Shown here in pieces: positions 1 through 8,997 of a DNA stretch of 64,000 nt. Source of the DNA: JACKHA01 sp041401985 (GTDB lineage Bacteria; Planctomycetota; Phycisphaerae; Phycisphaerales; UBA1924). A program made the translations under genes and the position numbers. Each line of letters starts with the position of its first letter. Positions within the stretch are counted from its first letter, which is position 1. The stretch is taken from positions 1-64,000 of the forward strand of contig JAWKTE010000005.1 of assembly GCA_041401985.1 (NCBI GenBank), read 5' to 3'. Under the pieces are notes generated by a model. It worked only from the letters and a program-made list of their open reading frames with translations, did no database searches and was not told where the DNA came from.

Positions 1-2619
1 GGCCACCCGGGTCATCTCGTTGGCGTTCTTGATGGCCGTGATGTCGACAAACGTCGCCACGACGCCGCCGGTTCGCCCGGTGTGCGTGACGTAGGGCATG
101 ATGCGGACCATCAGCCACGCGCCGGTGATGCTCCGGGCCTCCTCCTCGTGGGGACGCCCGGTCTCGATGACGCGCCGGGCGCTCGCGACGAACTCCGGCC
201 CGAGCGTGTGGGCGAAGTGCTCGATCGAGCGGCCCACGTCGTGGTCCACCAGTTTGACGATCTGGTCGATCGCCGGCGTGAACTTGCGGACCCGCAGGTC
301 GTCGTCCAGGAACAGGATGCTGATGTCGATGTTGCGCAGCAGGTTGTTCAGATCGGCCGCGACGACGGCGAGTTCCTGGATCTTGTTCTGGTACTCGACG
401 TTGACGGTGAACAGTTCCTCGTTGACCGACTGCAGTTCCTCGTTGGTGCTCTGGAGCTCCTCGTTCGAGGCGATGAGTTCCTCGTTGGTCGATTGCTGCT
501 CCTCGTTGGCCGACTGGAGTTCCTCGATGGTGGCCTGGAGGCTCTCTCGGGTCTGGAGCAGTTCGGTCTGCAGTTCGCCCATCCGCTCGGCCGTGGCCTG
601 GTCGAGCGCGGACGTGTCGAAGGAGATGGTGTGGCCCTCGTCCCGGGCCGACTCGACGACCAGCAGCACGCGGTCCTTCTCGTTGCCGACCGCGGGCAGA
701 TGGGTCAATCGCGCGGTCATCCGCCTGGGCGGCTCGCCGGCCAGCGCCACGGCGAACGTCGCGTCGCGCTCGTCGCCCCGGCGGAGACGCTGGAGCCCGG
801 TCGTGACCGCGACCACGAGCGGGTCGGCGAGCATGCGGGCTATATCGCTGGTCACGCGGCCCTTGGGCACGCGGAACACGTGGGCCGCGTCGCTGACGAT
901 GTCGAGCAGCCCGCCCTCGGTGGTCAGGACCGCGACCGAACGCTCCGCGCGGTCGACCAGGGTCTCGAGCACCTGGCGGTTGAGCGTGTCGCGGTCGCGG
1001 TCGCGCGTGGAGAGGATCAGCGGTCGGGCGGCGCTGACCATGGGGTCCTGGAGGCCGGCACGCAGGCGCATCGAGGGCAGGATCGTGTACCGCGACTTCG
1101 TGAACACCTTGAACCGCGTGTCCACCGTCTCGAACTCGCCCTCGAGCCGCCCCAGCGCCTCGGCCGAACCGAGGAACAGCGTGCCGTTCCGGTTGAGCGA
1201 GAAGTGCAGCGAACTGAGCACCGATTCCTGGGCCGTCGGCGTCAGATAGATCAGGAAGTTGCGGCACGAGGCCAGGTCGATCTTGGTGAACGGGGGATCG
1301 CGGACCAGGTTGTGGTGCGCGAAGATGACCATCTCGCGCAGCGATGTCTTGACCGTAAACGTGTCGCCGTGCCCCGTGAAGTACTTCTCGATCCGGGCGG
1401 GCCCGAGGTCCTCCGCGATGCTGATGGGGTACGTCGCGCGGCTGGCGCGGGCGAGAGAGTCCTCGTCCACGTCGGTCGCGAAGATCTTGACGTCGCGGTC
1501 AACCCCGTTGGCCTCCAGGGCCTCGCGGATGATGATCGCCAGGGAGTACACCTCCTCGCCGCTGGAGCACGCCGGCACCCAGACGCGGAACGGATCCGTC
1601 GACGGCGTGCGGAGCGCGGTCCCGGCCAGGTGCCGCTGCAGGTAGCGGAACGCGTCGCTGTCGCGGAAGAAACTCGTCACCCCGATCAGGGTGTCCTGCT
1701 TGAGGGCGCGGGCCTCGGCGGCGTCGTCGACGATCCGCTCCGCGTACGCCGCGATCGACGGGACGTTTAAGAGCGCCATGCGCCGGCGGACGCGACGCCG
1801 GAGCATCGAGGGGCGCAGGTAACTCACGTCCTGCTGGAACTGGGCCCGCATCGCCTCGATGACCGGCAGCACCTCGGACGCGCCCACGTCGTCATCGCCG
1901 GGCAGGTCGGTCAGCGCGCCCTTACGGATCAGGTCCATCACGAAGTTGGAGAGTTCGTTCGGGCTGCCGCTCGCGTCCACGATCCCCGTGTCGATCGCGG
2001 CCCGGGGCATGCCGTCGAACCGGGCCGTTTCGGGCGACTGCGCGAGCACGATGCCCCCGCCCGCCTTGAGCGCCTTGATGCCGCGCGAGCCGTCGCTGCC
2101 CGTGCCGGACAGGATGATGGCCACCGTGCGGTGCGGGCGCTCGATGGAGACCGAGTGCAGGAAGATGTCGATCGGCAACTGCAGGATGTGCCCGCTGGAA
2201 CGGTCCTGGGATTCGAGGCGCAGGCACCCGCCCCGGAACACCATGTTCTTGCCGGGCGGGATGATCGAGATCGTGTTCGGCTCCGGGGCCAGCCCCTCCT
2301 CGGCCGTCCGCACCTTCATCTTGGTGTGGCGGGAGAGCAGTTCGGGCATCAGGCTCTTGAAGTCCGGCGAGAGGTGCGACACGATGACGAACGCGGCCCC
2401 GGTGTTCGCCGGCACCGACGTAAAAAACGACTCGAGCGTCTCCAGCCCGCCCGCGGACGCCCCGAGGCAGACCAGGTAGCACGGTTCGCCATCCATAGCG
2501 GAACCACCATCGCCGGCCGGTGCCTTCGCGGCGTTGGCCGGCGTGCCGGATGGCTCCACGATCTGTCCATGGGCATGTTCCGGGGGCTGGGGCGTGCTGT
2601 CGCCGCGCGGATCGGTCAT
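1..2619 (-). CDS. CheB-CheR-PAS fusion signalling protein, 3' end beyond the window
   Basis: Fusion of a protein-glutamate methylesterase (CheB), a glutamate O-methyltransferase (CheR) and a PAS domain; the frame is still open at base 1, so at least 873 residues. The CheB part shows the nucleophile motif GASAGG (Ser55), His82 in SHLSPDF and Asp176 in SGTGSDG, matching the Ser-His-Asp triad. The CheR part has the SAM-binding stretch VWVPACSSGEEVYSLAI (about residue 350) and DLASCRNFLIYL. A long NEEL/SNEEL coiled coil (about 650-735) leads into a PAS domain. No receiver domain precedes CheB. The start codon overlaps the stop of the upstream receiver gene (ATGA), so the two are probably translationally coupled; Met42 is an alternative start. 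No chemoreceptor or cheA/cheW gene is near, so a role in a general two-component pathway rather than chemotaxis is my inference. Confidence 0.93.
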   Translation of the reverse strand, partial: MTDPRGDSTPQPPEHAHGQIVEPSGTPANAAKAPAGDGGSAMDGEPCYLVCLGASAGGLETLESFFTSVPANTGAAFVIVSHLSPDFKSLMPELLSRHTKMKVRTAEEGLAPEPNTISIIPPGKNMVFRGGCLRLESQDRSSGHILQLPIDIFLHSVSIERPHRTVAIILSGTGSDGSRGIKALKAGGGIVLAQSPETARFDGMPRAAIDTGIVDASGSPNELSNFVMDLIRKGALTDLPGDDDVGASEVLPVIEAMRAQFQQDVSYLRPSMLRRRVRRRMALLNVPSIAAYAERIVDDAAEARALKQDTLIGVTSFFRDSDAFRYLQRHLAGTALRTPSTDPFRVWVPACSSGEEVYSLAIIIREALEANGVDRDVKIFATDVDEDSLARASRATYPISIAEDLGPARIEKYFTGHGDTFTVKTSLREMVIFAHHNLVRDPPFTKIDLASCRNFLIYLTPTAQESVLSSLHFSLNRNGTLFLGSAEALGRLEGEFETVDTRFKVFTKSRYTILPSMRLRAGLQDPMVSAARPLILSTRDRDRDTLNRQVLETLVDRAERSVAVLTTEGGLLDIVSDAAHVFRVPKGRVTSDIARMLADPLVVAVTTGLQRLRRGDERDATFAVALAGEPPRRMTARLTHLPAVGNEKDRVLLVVESARDEGHTISFDTSALDQATAERMGELQTELLQTRESLQATIEELQSANEEQQSTNEELIASNEELQSTNEELQSVNEELFTVNVEYQNKIQELAVVAADLNNLLRNIDISILFLDDDLRVRKFTPAIDQIVKLVDHDVGRSIEHFAHTLGPEFVASARRVIETGRPHEEEARSITGAWLMVRIMPYVTHTGRTGGVVATFVDITAIKNANEMTRVA

Positions 2620-3044
2620 GGGTTCGGCACCTCGCACAGGGACCAGTAGAGATCGAATCGCTTGATCGCGTCCGTGAAACGGGAGAACGTGACCGGCTTG
2701 ACAATGTACCCGGCGGCCCCGAACTCGTACGCCTGCCGACGGTCCGACGGCTCATCCGACGTCGTGAGCACCACGGCGGGGATCTCCCGCAGGGATGGAA
2801 TGGACTTGAACTCGCGCAGGAACTCGATCCCGCTCTTGCGGGGCAGGTTCAGGTCCAGCAGGATCAGCCCGGGCCGGGGCACGGCCTCGTGCGGCGGCTC
2901 ACGCCTGAGCATCGCCAGCGCTTCCTCCCCGTCCTGCGCAAACAGGAGCGGGTTGGACACGCGGTTCTTCTCGAACGACCGCCTGATGTTCTTCACATCG
3001 AGCACGTCGTCCTCGACGACCAGAATGGGATGGTCACGGTTCAT
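2616..3044 (-). CDS. Stand-alone response regulator (single receiver domain)
   Basis: A 142-residue CheY-like receiver of the Rcp1 type, which usually accepts a phosphate from a partner histidine kinase. Acidic pocket residues EDD are at 11-13, the phospho-acceptor Asp64 lies in LILLDLNLP, the switch Thr in VVLTTSDE and the conserved Lys in YIVKPV. There is no output domain. It begins inside the 3' end of the histidine kinase gene (11-base overlap) and its stop overlaps the start of the CheB-CheR fusion. The three genes are therefore one tightly coupled operon, and this receiver is most likely the phosphate relay between the kinase and a downstream target. Confidence 0.95.
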   Translation of the reverse strand: MNRDHPILVVEDDVLDVKNIRRSFEKNRVSNPLLFAQDGEEALAMLRREPPHEAVPRPGLILLDLNLPRKSGIEFLREFKSIPSLREIPAVVLTTSDEPSDRRQAYEFGAAGYIVKPVTFSRFTDAIKRFDLYWSLCEVPNP

Positions 3045-5397
3045 TGGCGCCCCGTGCCGCCGCCGATCGATCGGCGACCGCCTCCATCAGGATCTCGGCC
3101 TTTGGTGGGACGAACGGCACGGTGAACGTAAACGCCGTGCCCTCCCCCTCATCAGAGTCGACCCGGATCACTCCGGCGTTGGACTCCACGATCCGCTTGA
3201 CGATCGCCAGGCCCGCCCCGGTGGTGCCGGTCTCATCCTTCGGCCGGAGCGTCTGGAACAACTCGAAGATGCGGTCGAAGTGGCGTTCCGGAATCCCGAC
3301 TCCATTATCTCGAACCCGGAAACGCCACTCCCGATCGTCCCTCTCGCATGATACGACAATCTCGCCATCGGGCTTGGCCAGGTGCTTGACGGCGTTGTCG
3401 ATCAGGTTCTGGAAGACCTGGCGGAGTTTGGTCTCGTTGTACACAACTTTGGGGAAGTCGCCCTCGATTCTCACACGGATGTGTGGAGGTGGGTCGATCG
3501 ACGCGACCACGTCCGCCACGAGACAGGCCGTGTCGACCGACTGACGCTCGCCCGGTTCCCGCCCCGCTCGCGAGTAGGCCAGGATGCCGTCGATCAGGCG
3601 GCTGAGCCGGTCGGTGCGCTCGAGCAACAGGCCGAGATTCTCACGCGACTCGGCGTCGACCACGGGCCCGAAGTCCTCGGCGATCCACGTCGCCACCGAC
3701 GCGATGCCCCGCAGCGGGGCCTTGATATCGTGCGAGACGACGTAGGCGAACTTCTCGAGTTCGGCGTTGCTGGCCTCGAGCCGGTTGGCGTACTCCTGCA
3801 GGCGGGCGGCCTCGCGCCGCCGGGCCGTGATATCCACGACCGACGCCAGCGCCACCGGTTTCTCGTTCATGACGAGCGGACGCAGGCCGATCTCGACGGC
3901 GACCTGGGATCCGTCCTTGCGTCGGGCGTACAGGTCTCGCCCGGCGCCCATGGGGCGCGACGCGGGATTGGCCATGAAGCCGTCCCGCCGGTTGTGGTGG
4001 TCGCCCCGTGCCGCGAGTGGAACCAGCATGTCGACGTTCTGACCGATCAACTCGTCGCGCCGGTATCCGAGCAGGGCTTCCATTTCCTTGTTCACGAGCA
4101 GAATCTCGCCGCCCGCCCCAACGACGCAGATCCCGCTGGGTGAGGCCTCCACAACGAGTCGGAACCGTTCCTCGGCCTCGTCCTGGCGAGCGATCTGGGC
4201 CCGCAAGTCGTCCTCGACGCCGGCGCGACGCCCGATCTCGGCCTCGAGCTGGGCGTTGCGCTGGCGCACCGTCGAGGCCATGCGCTCGATCGCCGCGCTC
4301 ACGCCGCCGAACTCGCCATTGCGCGGCAGACCCGACAGGTCCCACGACGACTCGCGGTACGAGCCCACCACGGTCGAGAGCCGGTTCAGCGGTCTGACCA
4401 GCCACGCCCCGAAGACGCCAACGAGCAGCAGCGTTCCCACGAGCGCGATCGCCCCGACGGCGATCGCCGCGTCGGTCGCGGCGCCGCCGATGGCGGTGAT
4501 CTGTGCGTACGGGGCCACTTCCACGACGCAGACCCCGGGTTCGAGCGACGTCGGCACGATCACGGCGCCGACACGCGTGCCGCCCGGCCCGTCGAGCACG
4601 AGCGACGCCGACGCCGCGGGATCAAGGCCGGGATAGTCGTCCTGCCACCGCCGACCGGAGCCGGTGGCGACGGCGAACTGCTCCCGCCCCGAGCCGACCG
4701 GCGTGATGTAGTTGCCGGATGCGTCGACGACGTGGACACTGCCGCCGGGGTACAGCCCGGCCTGCAACGACGCGAGCAGCGGCCCCAAGTCCACGTTGAC
4801 CACCGCCATCGCCACCGTCCGGCCCTCGAACACCACCGGCGCCACCGCCCGGACCACCGGTTGGAACGGGCGGACGATCGCACCGTGCTCGACGTTTGGC
4901 TCGAGCGGCGACACATGCGCCTGCCCGTCTGCGAGCAGCCGACCCGCCGCAACGTACGGCCGATCGCCCTTGGCCTGCATCTCATCGATCGGCACAACCC
5001 GCACGCCCTCGTCGCTCGCCGGGCGATCGACGCGCACGATCTCCATCCCCGACTCGTCCGCGGCGATGATCCGCATCTGCAGGATCCAGGGCTTGGCCTC
5101 GCACTGCTGGACGAACAACGCCTCGAGCACGGCCCGCGCCGCCGCCCGATCGCCCGGCGACCCCCCCCGCACAACCGCGACCGACTGGGGCAGCCCGGCG
5201 ATGGCGCGGGCGTCCTCGGACGCCGTCGTCGCACTGGACTCCAGCAAGGCGGCCAGGCGGCGGCCGTCCTCGCTCAGACGCCCGAGTTCCCGGGGCACGA
5301 CGTAGGCCGTCATCTCCCGGCGGGTCCACCACGCGACCGCGGCCGACACACCCAGCACCAGCACGAAGGCCGCGAGCAGGATGCGACGGACAATCAT
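3034..5397 (-). CDS. Membrane sensor histidine kinase (sensor-HAMP-PAS-HisKA-HATPase)
   Basis: 787 residues. An N-terminal membrane helix (about 5-25) precedes an extracytoplasmic sensor region of some 280 residues with Cache-like features; a second helix (about 308-332) runs into HAMP, then a coiled coil and a PAS domain (about 410-530). The HisKA dimerisation helix reads VVSHDIKAPLRGI with phospho-acceptor His556. The ATPase domain has the N box NLIDNAVKHL, G1 DNGVGIP, F box FELFQ and G2 TGAGLAIVKRI. The kinase lacks a receiver of its own, consistent with signalling through the separate receiver encoded immediately downstream with an 11-base overlap. The ligand cannot be read from the sequence. 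Confidence 0.95.
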   Translation of the reverse strand: MIVRRILLAAFVLVLGVSAAVAWWTRREMTAYVVPRELGRLSEDGRRLAALLESSATTASEDARAIAGLPQSVAVVRGGSPGDRAAARAVLEALFVQQCEAKPWILQMRIIAADESGMEIVRVDRPASDEGVRVVPIDEMQAKGDRPYVAAGRLLADGQAHVSPLEPNVEHGAIVRPFQPVVRAVAPVVFEGRTVAMAVVNVDLGPLLASLQAGLYPGGSVHVVDASGNYITPVGSGREQFAVATGSGRRWQDDYPGLDPAASASLVLDGPGGTRVGAVIVPTSLEPGVCVVEVAPYAQITAIGGAATDAAIAVGAIALVGTLLLVGVFGAWLVRPLNRLSTVVGSYRESSWDLSGLPRNGEFGGVSAAIERMASTVRQRNAQLEAEIGRRAGVEDDLRAQIARQDEAEERFRLVVEASPSGICVVGAGGEILLVNKEMEALLGYRRDELIGQNVDMLVPLAARGDHHNRRDGFMANPASRPMGAGRDLYARRKDGSQVAVEIGLRPLVMNEKPVALASVVDITARRREAARLQEYANRLEASNAELEKFAYVVSHDIKAPLRGIASVATWIAEDFGPVVDAESRENLGLLLERTDRLSRLIDGILAYSRAGREPGERQSVDTACLVADVVASIDPPPHIRVRIEGDFPKVVYNETKLRQVFQNLIDNAVKHLAKPDGEIVVSCERDDREWRFRVRDNGVGIPERHFDRIFELFQTLRPKDETGTTGAGLAIVKRIVESNAGVIRVDSDEGEGTAFTFTVPFVPPKAEILMEAVADRSAAARGANEP

Positions 5398-5583
5398 GGC
5401 ACCCCCAGAAACCCCGAGGGTATGTCCGCCGCCCGCCGATGCCAGCCGTACGACCCAAGCGATAGGGGTAAGCCGCCTCCGCCCCCGGCTGGCTGGTGCC
5501 AGGGGGCGGGTTGGCGACGTGCCGTGCGGCTGCCTAGGCCGGCCTCGGCGGGGCCTGCTGATCGCTCAGAAATCGATCAGCAA

Positions 5584-5655
5584 AGCGGGTGATCGGAATC
5601 GAACCGACGACATTCAGCTTGGGAAGCTGACGTTCTACCGCTGAACTACACCCGC
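5584..5655 (-). tRNA. tRNA-Gly (anticodon CCC)
   Basis: Read on the minus strand, the 72 nt fold as a cloverleaf: acceptor GCGGGTG/CACCCGC, D stem GTTC/GAAC, anticodon stem TCAGC/GCTGA around loop TTCCCAA (anticodon CCC, reading GGG), T arm GTCGG-TTCGATT-CCGAT, and discriminator base T. CCA is not encoded. It stands alone between the upstream end of the kinase operon and the carboxymuconolactone-decarboxylase-like gene. Confidence 0.95.
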
Positions 5656-5699
5656 GGCACAGGGGCCAGAGGCCGTCCTCTCACCACCCGATCTGGAAC

Positions 5700-5729
5700 A
5701 GGATAGCCGGGTTTGGGACGCGGGTTCAA
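5700..5729 (-). promoter_or_regulatory. Probable sigma70 promoter of tRNA-Gly
   Basis: On the minus strand TTGAAC and TATCCT are separated by 18 bp and lie about 45 bp upstream of the tRNA 5' end, a normal distance for a tRNA promoter. This is a motif match only. Confidence 0.5.
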
Positions 5730-5866
5730 GTGGGCACACGCCGCCGCGACTTGCCGCCCCTCCGTCCGCCTGCCTGGCGACCCTCCCGGAGCAGACCGGG
5801 ACGCAGTGCCCGGTCGCCGTCGCACGCCCTGACGGGAGCACTCTCGACTCCCGACCGCCCGACCCC

Positions 5867-6217
5867 TCACCCCGCCGCCGGCAACTTGGCGTCCAGCGCC
5901 GCCACCACCACCGACATATACGTGTACACCGGCCCGCCGCCCATCATCACCGCCACGCCCGCGGCCTCCAGCACTTCCTCACGCGTCGCACCGCACTTCA
6001 CGCACTTTTCCACGTGCGCGTAGATGCACGGCTCGCACCGCGTCGCCACGCCGATCGACATCGCGATCAGTTCCTTCTGCTTCACCGGCAGCGCCCCCTC
6101 CTTCATCAGCCCCTGGAAGAACGGGGCGAACGCCCGCGGCACGTCGGGGGCCGCCTCCTTCACCCGCCCCATCTGATTCGGCCAAGACTCATAGAACGAC
6201 GCGGCGTCGTGATGCAT
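5867..6217 (-). CDS. Carboxymuconolactone decarboxylase / AhpD-like protein
   Basis: A 116-residue all-helical protein of the CMD/AhpD family. The hallmark segment KELIAMSIGVATRCEPC followed by IYAHV gives a CxxC pair (Cys61, Cys64) and the nearby His68 typical of AhpD-like peroxidase reductants. The start at 6217 is preceded by AGGAAGGG at good spacing, so I prefer it to an in-frame start 18 bases upstream. In this family the CxxC versions act in peroxide defence or have no assigned substrate. No peroxiredoxin gene is adjacent, so the partner is unknown. Confidence 0.85.
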   Translation of the reverse strand: MHHDAASFYESWPNQMGRVKEAAPDVPRAFAPFFQGLMKEGALPVKQKELIAMSIGVATRCEPCIYAHVEKCVKCGATREEVLEAAGVAVMMGGGPVYTYMSVVVAALDAKLPAAG

Positions 6218-6365
6218 GGGTTCCCTTCCTGTCACCGAAACAGGATAGGCAGGTGGTGTATTCCCCGAGCCGGTCCGCCGCCCCGCCGATCCGCTGCAAC
6301 ACCACCCATCCCCACGCCCACAACGGTCCGACCCGACGCCGCGGATCGCCGCGTCGCCCGCCGGC

Positions 6366-7370
6366 CTACTCCCGCGGCTCCCACGGATACGTCACATACT
6401 CGTTCCGGAACGTCCCATCTTCGAACAGGTCTACCAGCCCGTACCCCGTGTTGAACTCGTGGTACGCCCCGCCCCACCAGGCCCCGCTGACGGCCCCGTT
6501 GCAGCAATACCACACGCCGTTGTACGACGCCTGGTCCACCAGGTGCATGTGCCCGGACAGGCACAGCCGAACATTGGCGTGCTTGAGGAACACGTCCTTG
6601 ATCCGGCGAGCGTCGATGTGCATCCAAGCCCCGGGCACGACCCAGTCGCCGCTCCGCTCGTTCTCGCCGTCGAAGTACGCGCACGGCGCCAGGATCGGGA
6701 TGTGGCTCAGCACGAGCACGTGCGCGCTGTCGCCGATCTCGCCCAGCGTCGCGTCGAGCCACTCGAACTGCTCGTCGTCGAGCCGCCCCTTGTATCCGCC
6801 GCCCTCGGGGCTGGTGCTGTCGAGCACGACGACCCGCCACGCGCCGCGCCCGCCGGCCCGTCCACCCGTCAGCCCCGCGGCCTCCGCCGGATCGAACGCG
6901 TAGTACCGCCCCGGCATCCCGAACAGGTCCGCGGCGAACCGCTTCCCGTCGCCGGGATCGAGCCGCAGCACGTCGTGGTTGCCGATGCAGCAGCGGTGGG
7001 GGAGCGAGAGATCCTGGCGGAGGCGCCCGGTCCACTCCGCGACCTGCACCGCGGCCCGAGCCGCGCCGTCGCCCGAGTCCACATTCATGAGGTTTTCGCC
7101 GCCGAATAGGACCAGGTCCGGGCGGTCGGCCTGCCCCTGCATGTGGGCCAGAGCCGCGGCGAACCCTTCGCTCCCAGCCCGTTCCGGCTGGATGTGCGTG
7201 TCGGTCATGTGGGCCAGGCGGAGGACGCGCCGGGGGTGGAGCGATGGGGCGGCGCTGGCGGAGTTAAGCGACGCCGCGCCACGGGCGCGAGCGGGCCAGA
7301 GCGCCGTCGAAGCCAGCGCGGCCCCGCCGGCGGCAAGGACGGTGCGGCGGGAGATCGGTGAGTTGGTCAT
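6366..7370 (-). CDS. Tat-exported calcineurin-like metallophosphoesterase
   Basis: 334 residues, beginning with a twin-arginine signal (SRRTVLAAGGAALAS) and a signal-peptidase-like ARARGAA. The metal-binding motifs of the family follow in order: DTH (HMTDTHIQ), GGEN in place of the usual GDN, GNHD (CIGNHDVL), SHIPI and GHMH. The core resembles the CpdA / 3',5'-cyclic-nucleotide phosphodiesterase group, but the substrate cannot be told. The chosen start has GGAGG 6-7 bases upstream. The Tat signal places it in the periplasm or paryphoplasm. Confidence 0.9.
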   Translation of the reverse strand: MTNSPISRRTVLAAGGAALASTALWPARARGAASLNSASAAPSLHPRRVLRLAHMTDTHIQPERAGSEGFAAALAHMQGQADRPDLVLFGGENLMNVDSGDGAARAAVQVAEWTGRLRQDLSLPHRCCIGNHDVLRLDPGDGKRFAADLFGMPGRYYAFDPAEAAGLTGGRAGGRGAWRVVVLDSTSPEGGGYKGRLDDEQFEWLDATLGEIGDSAHVLVLSHIPILAPCAYFDGENERSGDWVVPGAWMHIDARRIKDVFLKHANVRLCLSGHMHLVDQASYNGVWYCCNGAVSGAWWGGAYHEFNTGYGLVDLFEDGTFRNEYVTYPWEPRE

Positions 7371-7494
7371 GGTGAGCCTCCGGTGTGCGGAGGCCAGCAT
7401 GACGCGGCGCCCGCCTTGCCGCAAGGGCTTGGCACCGGACGGATCGTGAAGCCGGCGCGAAGTCTTGAAATCATGCACGCGGATAGAAACCAGA

Positions 7495-8608
7495 CTACGG
7501 CGATGACGGCGCGGGTGCTGGGGTCTCGCGTTGCTGGCCCGTCATCCTCGCCATGTTGGCTCGATCTTGCTCAGCCCTCCACGCTGAGACTGCCGAGCGG
7601 ACAGGGTCGTCGCTCCGAATCTCATGCCGCAATCGCACCTGTCCGGATGGAAGGCCCGCTGCGTTCAACTGCGGCACTTCCAGCATGATGACCCAGCATT
7701 TGTCGGTTTGAAAGCCCTCCGGAGTCGTGGTCGAGATCGAGCGGCTCACGAGAATCTCATGCGGCTCTGATCCCTCAAAGTACGCTCGTTCGAGGCTGAA
7801 CTGCAGCATGAACCCGATCCGAGCGGAGCCCGCCATTCCGCCGTGCGTGAAAGCGAGCCGATCGTCGACGAGTGCATGGCGGATGTAGTCGCCGCCCACC
7901 CAGCCCCCGTGTCCGTCCTGCATCACGCCAGAAAGGTTGAACACGAGCGTCGGGTGCGACTCCGAGCGACGATTGACGCCCGAGCCCATCGAGATGGTGT
8001 ATCCGGACGCGCCGACCTCGCACACGATTGTCCGCTCCAGCGTGTCGAGTAGTTCCTCGTCGGTCAACTCACCCTTGGCCCACAATGCGACATGGATTCG
8101 ACCCCAACCGACGACGCGCTGCGACAGGGCCTCGGTCGAGTCTGTGTCGCGACGTTGGACATGCGCCCGTGCCCGACGCGAGTGCCGTACGCTGCGACGG
8201 TGAGAAACCTCCGTTCTGCAGCCGCGAAATGACCTCGTCCGTGAACAGCCGACCGCCGTCCGACTCCCCCGGCCCCTGCATCACCAGCAACCAATCCGGC
8301 TGCCACGCATACGGGTTCGCCCCCGGCGGCACCAGCGCTCGCAGCGTGCCGAAACCGGCTCCACCCAGCACCAGCAGCAACGCCCCGACGATCATCATCC
8401 GCGGGCCGCGCCGTCGCGCGCCAAGTCTCACATTCACCGGATCCCACACCGCGGCCCCGCACTCCGGGCACGTCGTCCGCTCGGCCAGCCCCTCAAGGTC
8501 ATACCCGCACCGGCAATGCGGCCCCGTCCCGACCCGCCGCCCGACGAAGCCGCGGATCAGAGCGATCAGGCCGACAATGGCCATCAGGATGAGCAGCACG
8601 CGCAGCAT
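7495..8608 (-). pseudogene. Zinc-ribbon membrane protein interrupted by a frameshift
   Basis: The 5' part (from 8608) encodes an N-terminal helix (LLILMAIVGLIALI), the ribbon CRCGYDLEG ... CPECG, a second helix (MIVGALLLVLGGAGF) and DEVISRLQNGGFSPSQR. It then runs out of frame near 8165-8195. The continuation in another frame reads RARAHVQRRDTDSTEALSQ, LWAKGELTDEELLDTLE and about 170 further residues to the stop at 7495. Together they make one protein of about 370 residues, so I treat them as a single broken gene. A single-base indel explains the break; it could be a true mutation or an assembly error in GC-rich sequence. The function of this planctomycete-type family is unknown. Confidence 0.75.
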
Positions 8609-8616
8609 CGACGCCC

Positions 8617-8645
8617 AGCGTACCGACGGAATCGTCGGACTCCAA
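8617..8645 (-). promoter_or_regulatory. Sigma70-like promoter placing transcription start at the ATG
   Basis: Minus-strand TTGGAG and TACGCT are separated by 17 bp, and the -10 box ends 8 nt before the ATG at 8608. Transcription would begin at about the start codon, and no Shine-Dalgarno is present, which suggests a leaderless mRNA. Confidence 0.45.
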
Positions 8646-8997
8646 GTCCCGCGGCGTTCCTATCCGCCCGTCGGCCGCGACTCTTCCTTCGTTCGAGTGT
8701 GCCGCGGTCGCCGGACCTGAGGAGGCCATCTTTCACAAGCGGGCGACGAGAGTCCGGGTCGATCAATCCTGAGGGTATCGCGTACGGAGACGCCCCGAGC
8801 GATCAACCCGGGCCTTCGCAGAGCCTCAGACCCGGCGTCCGTCACGCCGCGAATCTCTCACGCCCACCCGCCCCGCGGCCCAGCCACGGCACAAGCGCAA
8901 CCCCTCATCCCCTCTGTCTCTCCTTCTCTCGCTCTCTGTCGCTCTCTCTTCGTCTCTTCGTCACTCCGTCACTGCGTCACTGCGTCACTGCATCACT
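8646..8997. repeat. Gene-free spacer with a pyrimidine-rich low-complexity tract
   Basis: No coding signal is seen. From about 8920 to 8998 the plus strand is nearly all C and T with T-C-G steps: repeated TCTCTCGCTCTC-like units, then four or five near-perfect copies of CGTCACTG. The tract lies immediately beyond the metF stop. Confidence 0.6.

Noticed and set aside
82..1770. Long plus-strand open frame opposite the CheB-CheR fusion
   Set aside because: It is antisense to the fusion, which has full catalytic motifs; the plus-strand product is low-complexity and Arg/Asp/Gly-rich with no domain, an effect of high GC.
6366..7370. Calling the metallophosphoesterase cpdA (cAMP phosphodiesterase)
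   Set aside because: The protein carries a Tat export signal, so a cytoplasmic cAMP role is unlikely; only the fold is supported.
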